Positions 58,236-59,105 of a DNA stretch of 59,105 nucleotides are shown here, piece by piece. A model generated the notes under the pieces. That model made no database searches and was not told where the DNA came from. It worked only from the letters and a program-made list of their open reading frames with translations. Made by a program: the position numbers and the translations under genes. Numbering within the stretch: position 1 is the first letter of the stretch; every line of letters starts with the position of its first letter. Source of the DNA: CAYONP01 sp964405335 (GTDB lineage Bacteria; Armatimonadota; UBA10988); assembly GCA_964405335.1 (NCBI GenBank), contig CAYONP010000027.1:1-59105 (forward strand). Direction: 5' to 3'.

Positions 58236-58948
58236 ACGAACTCGAGGCACTCGATCGCTGGTTCCCCGGCGCCGAGGGTGGCTGGTCGCTGAGCATGCGG
58301 CAGATCGACCGCATTCGCGAAGCCGGTGGGCGGCCGAACCTGACCGTCTACGGCGCCTGCCTCTGCAGCGACGAGTTGTGCGCCGGCGCCACGCGGCTCG
58401 ACGACAAGCTCGACGGGCCGTTCCATCTCGGCGGCCTGGCCGGCCTGCCGCACGTTGGGCGGACCGGCTTCACCGCCCTCGGCCACCATGTCCCCGACCG
58501 CGGTACGGCGTTCATCCTCTACGGCCCACACGTCGGCATCGACGAGACGGGCCGCCTCGGCTACGTCCGCCGCCCGGGCCAGCGCGAGGCGAGCCCCTGC
58601 TGCGGCGCGCTGATGCTCGCCCTGAGCCGCTTTGCCGCCGCCCGCGAGCGGGGCGAGCGGTACCCGCCGGCCGCCGACCCGGCCGACCCGCAACAGAGCC
58701 GGCTGGAGCACGAGCTGGCGCCCTACATCGAGCTGGTGCTCGACGACGCCGAGCCGGTGGCCGCGCTGACCGAGCTCGCCTGGCAGCTCATCCACGAGCG
58801 GGTCGACGCCCTCGTGCGGGCAGTCGAGAGCGAGTTCCGCGGCGACGAGATCGTGCTCTGCGGCGGGGTGATGATCCACCTTCGGCCGGGCGAAGAGGAC
58901 CGCTTCCAGGTGCGGCACGAGGAGGTGCGCTCGCACGACTCACGGTAG
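58232..58948 (+). CDS. LCIB-family carbonic anhydrase homologue
   Basis: 238 residues from ATG 58232, overlapping the rhamnosidase stop (ATGA). No signal peptide, so cytoplasmic. VYGACLCSDELC, then GPFHLGGLAGLPHVGRTGFT, then ALGHHVPDRGTAFILYGPHV and RRPGQREASPCCGAL follow the order of the LCIB_C_CA family, the zinc enzymes first described as algal limiting-CO2-inducible proteins. By motif order the zinc ligands are probably C45 (with D47), H100 in GPHVG and C123. Bacterial homologues are known. Why it is coupled to a rhamnosidase gene is unclear; CO2/bicarbonate supply for carboxylation during sugar growth is one possibility. Confidence 0.75.
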   Translation: MNELEALDRWFPGAEGGWSLSMRQIDRIREAGGRPNLTVYGACLCSDELCAGATRLDDKLDGPFHLGGLAGLPHVGRTGFTALGHHVPDRGTAFILYGPHVGIDETGRLGYVRRPGQREASPCCGALMLALSRFAAARERGERYPPAADPADPQQSRLEHELAPYIELVLDDAEPVAALTELAWQLIHERVDALVRAVESEFRGDEIVLCGGVMIHLRPGEEDRFQVRHEEVRSHDSR

Positions 58949-58986
58949 CTGCTGGGCGAGCGGCACGGGCAGGTGGAAGTTGCCGG

Positions 58987-59077
58987 CAGGGGCAGGTCTC
59001 AGACCTTCCCGCCGGCACGTGAATCCGCTCTGAAAGCGGGTCCGTCGGCGTTCGGGCGGGTCTGAGACCCGCCCTGT
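58987..59077. repeat. Degenerate REP pair at the window end
   Basis: GGGCAGGTCT/AGACCTTCCC (imperfect, 58990-59010) and GGGCGGGTCT/AGACCCGCCC (59054-59074), the second followed by TGTAC where CTAC is expected. Same family as 7626 and 21790. No gene is seen from 58949 to 59105. Confidence 0.7.
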
Positions 59078-59105
59078 ACAATCTCCACCGTTCGCGACCC
59101 GCCAA

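Noticed and set aside
55935..58250. Long minus-strand open frame (771 codons) opposite the GH106-like gene
   Set aside because: It has low-complexity arginine, histidine and glutamine-rich sequence without motifs. It is the mirror of a well-supported gene, as expected in very GC-rich DNA; the same holds for the long frames opposite 2607-4535, 19783-21714 and 32698-34977.
1..59105. Insertion sequences or a prophage
   Set aside because: Apart from the two RAYTs (which do not form IS elements with terminal repeats), no transposase, integrase, phage structural gene or target-site duplication was found.

Overview
The window is very GC-rich DNA (about 70% by eye) from a diderm, free-living carbohydrate degrader. 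Prepilin-type proteins with the pattern 'LLFPVF.AARERARE...SNLRQ.GLAM.MY.QDYE', an OPT-like DUF6785 membrane protein, a MtaA-type uroporphyrinogen-decarboxylase homologue, several lipoproteins and a dense set of glycoside hydrolases together suggest Armatimonadota; Planctomycetota or Hydrogenedentota are possible alternatives. This placement is an inference from gene content. No rRNA, tRNA or CRISPR array was seen. A run of 100 Ns (2404-2503) lies inside a tandem repeat, so the local assembly there is not reliable.

Layout. 0.2-2.6 kb: URO-D-like gene, a DUF559 gene between inverted copies of a palindromic repeat, then a tandem array with the N gap. 2.6-13.6 kb: secreted carbohydrate-active proteins (GH30-like, LamG plus GH127-like, PHP-domain protein, carbohydrate-binding-like protein) interrupted by a RAYT transposase with its REP hairpins and by a two-gene DUF6978/DUF1828-like cassette whose first gene carries a nonsense codon. 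13.7-17.3 kb: Gfo/Idh/MocA oxidoreductase, a second RAYT, and a Wzm/Wzt-type polysaccharide exporter. 17.3-32.7 kb: sugar catabolism block with GH39-like, DUF6785, GH78 rhamnosidase, deaminase, ribose-type permease and binding protein (no ATPase seen), GH2 and an SIS-domain protein. 32.7-39.4 kb: hybrid histidine kinase with a degenerate ATP-binding domain, two prepilin-like genes, a lipoprotein hydrolase, and an AraC/GyrI-like regulator. 39.4-48.7 kb: accessory island with HigBA-like and HicBA toxin-antitoxin modules, a gene encoding four internal repeats of about 70 residues next to a TPR protein, a DUF362 protein, a PstS-like lipoprotein and a decayed RHS locus. 48.7-59.1 kb: QueC-like PP-loop enzyme, a large secreted unknown, Amt with a VOC protein, an FGE-like protein with an unknown partner, and a GH106-like rhamnosidase translationally coupled to an LCIB-type carbonic anhydrase homologue.

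How it fits together. GH78, GH106, GH39-, GH30-, GH127- and GH2-like enzymes would strip rhamnose, xylose, arabinose and galactose-type residues from plant or algal polymers. The periplasmic sugar-binding lipoprotein and permease would import the sugars, and the oxidoreductases and SIS protein would process them. There is no SusC/SusD pair. A second theme is repetitive DNA: at least five hairpin families share a GTAG foot, which is the hallmark of REP elements mobilised by RAYT transposases. These hairpins, and an unrelated palindrome family, repeatedly sit on or right beside stop codons.
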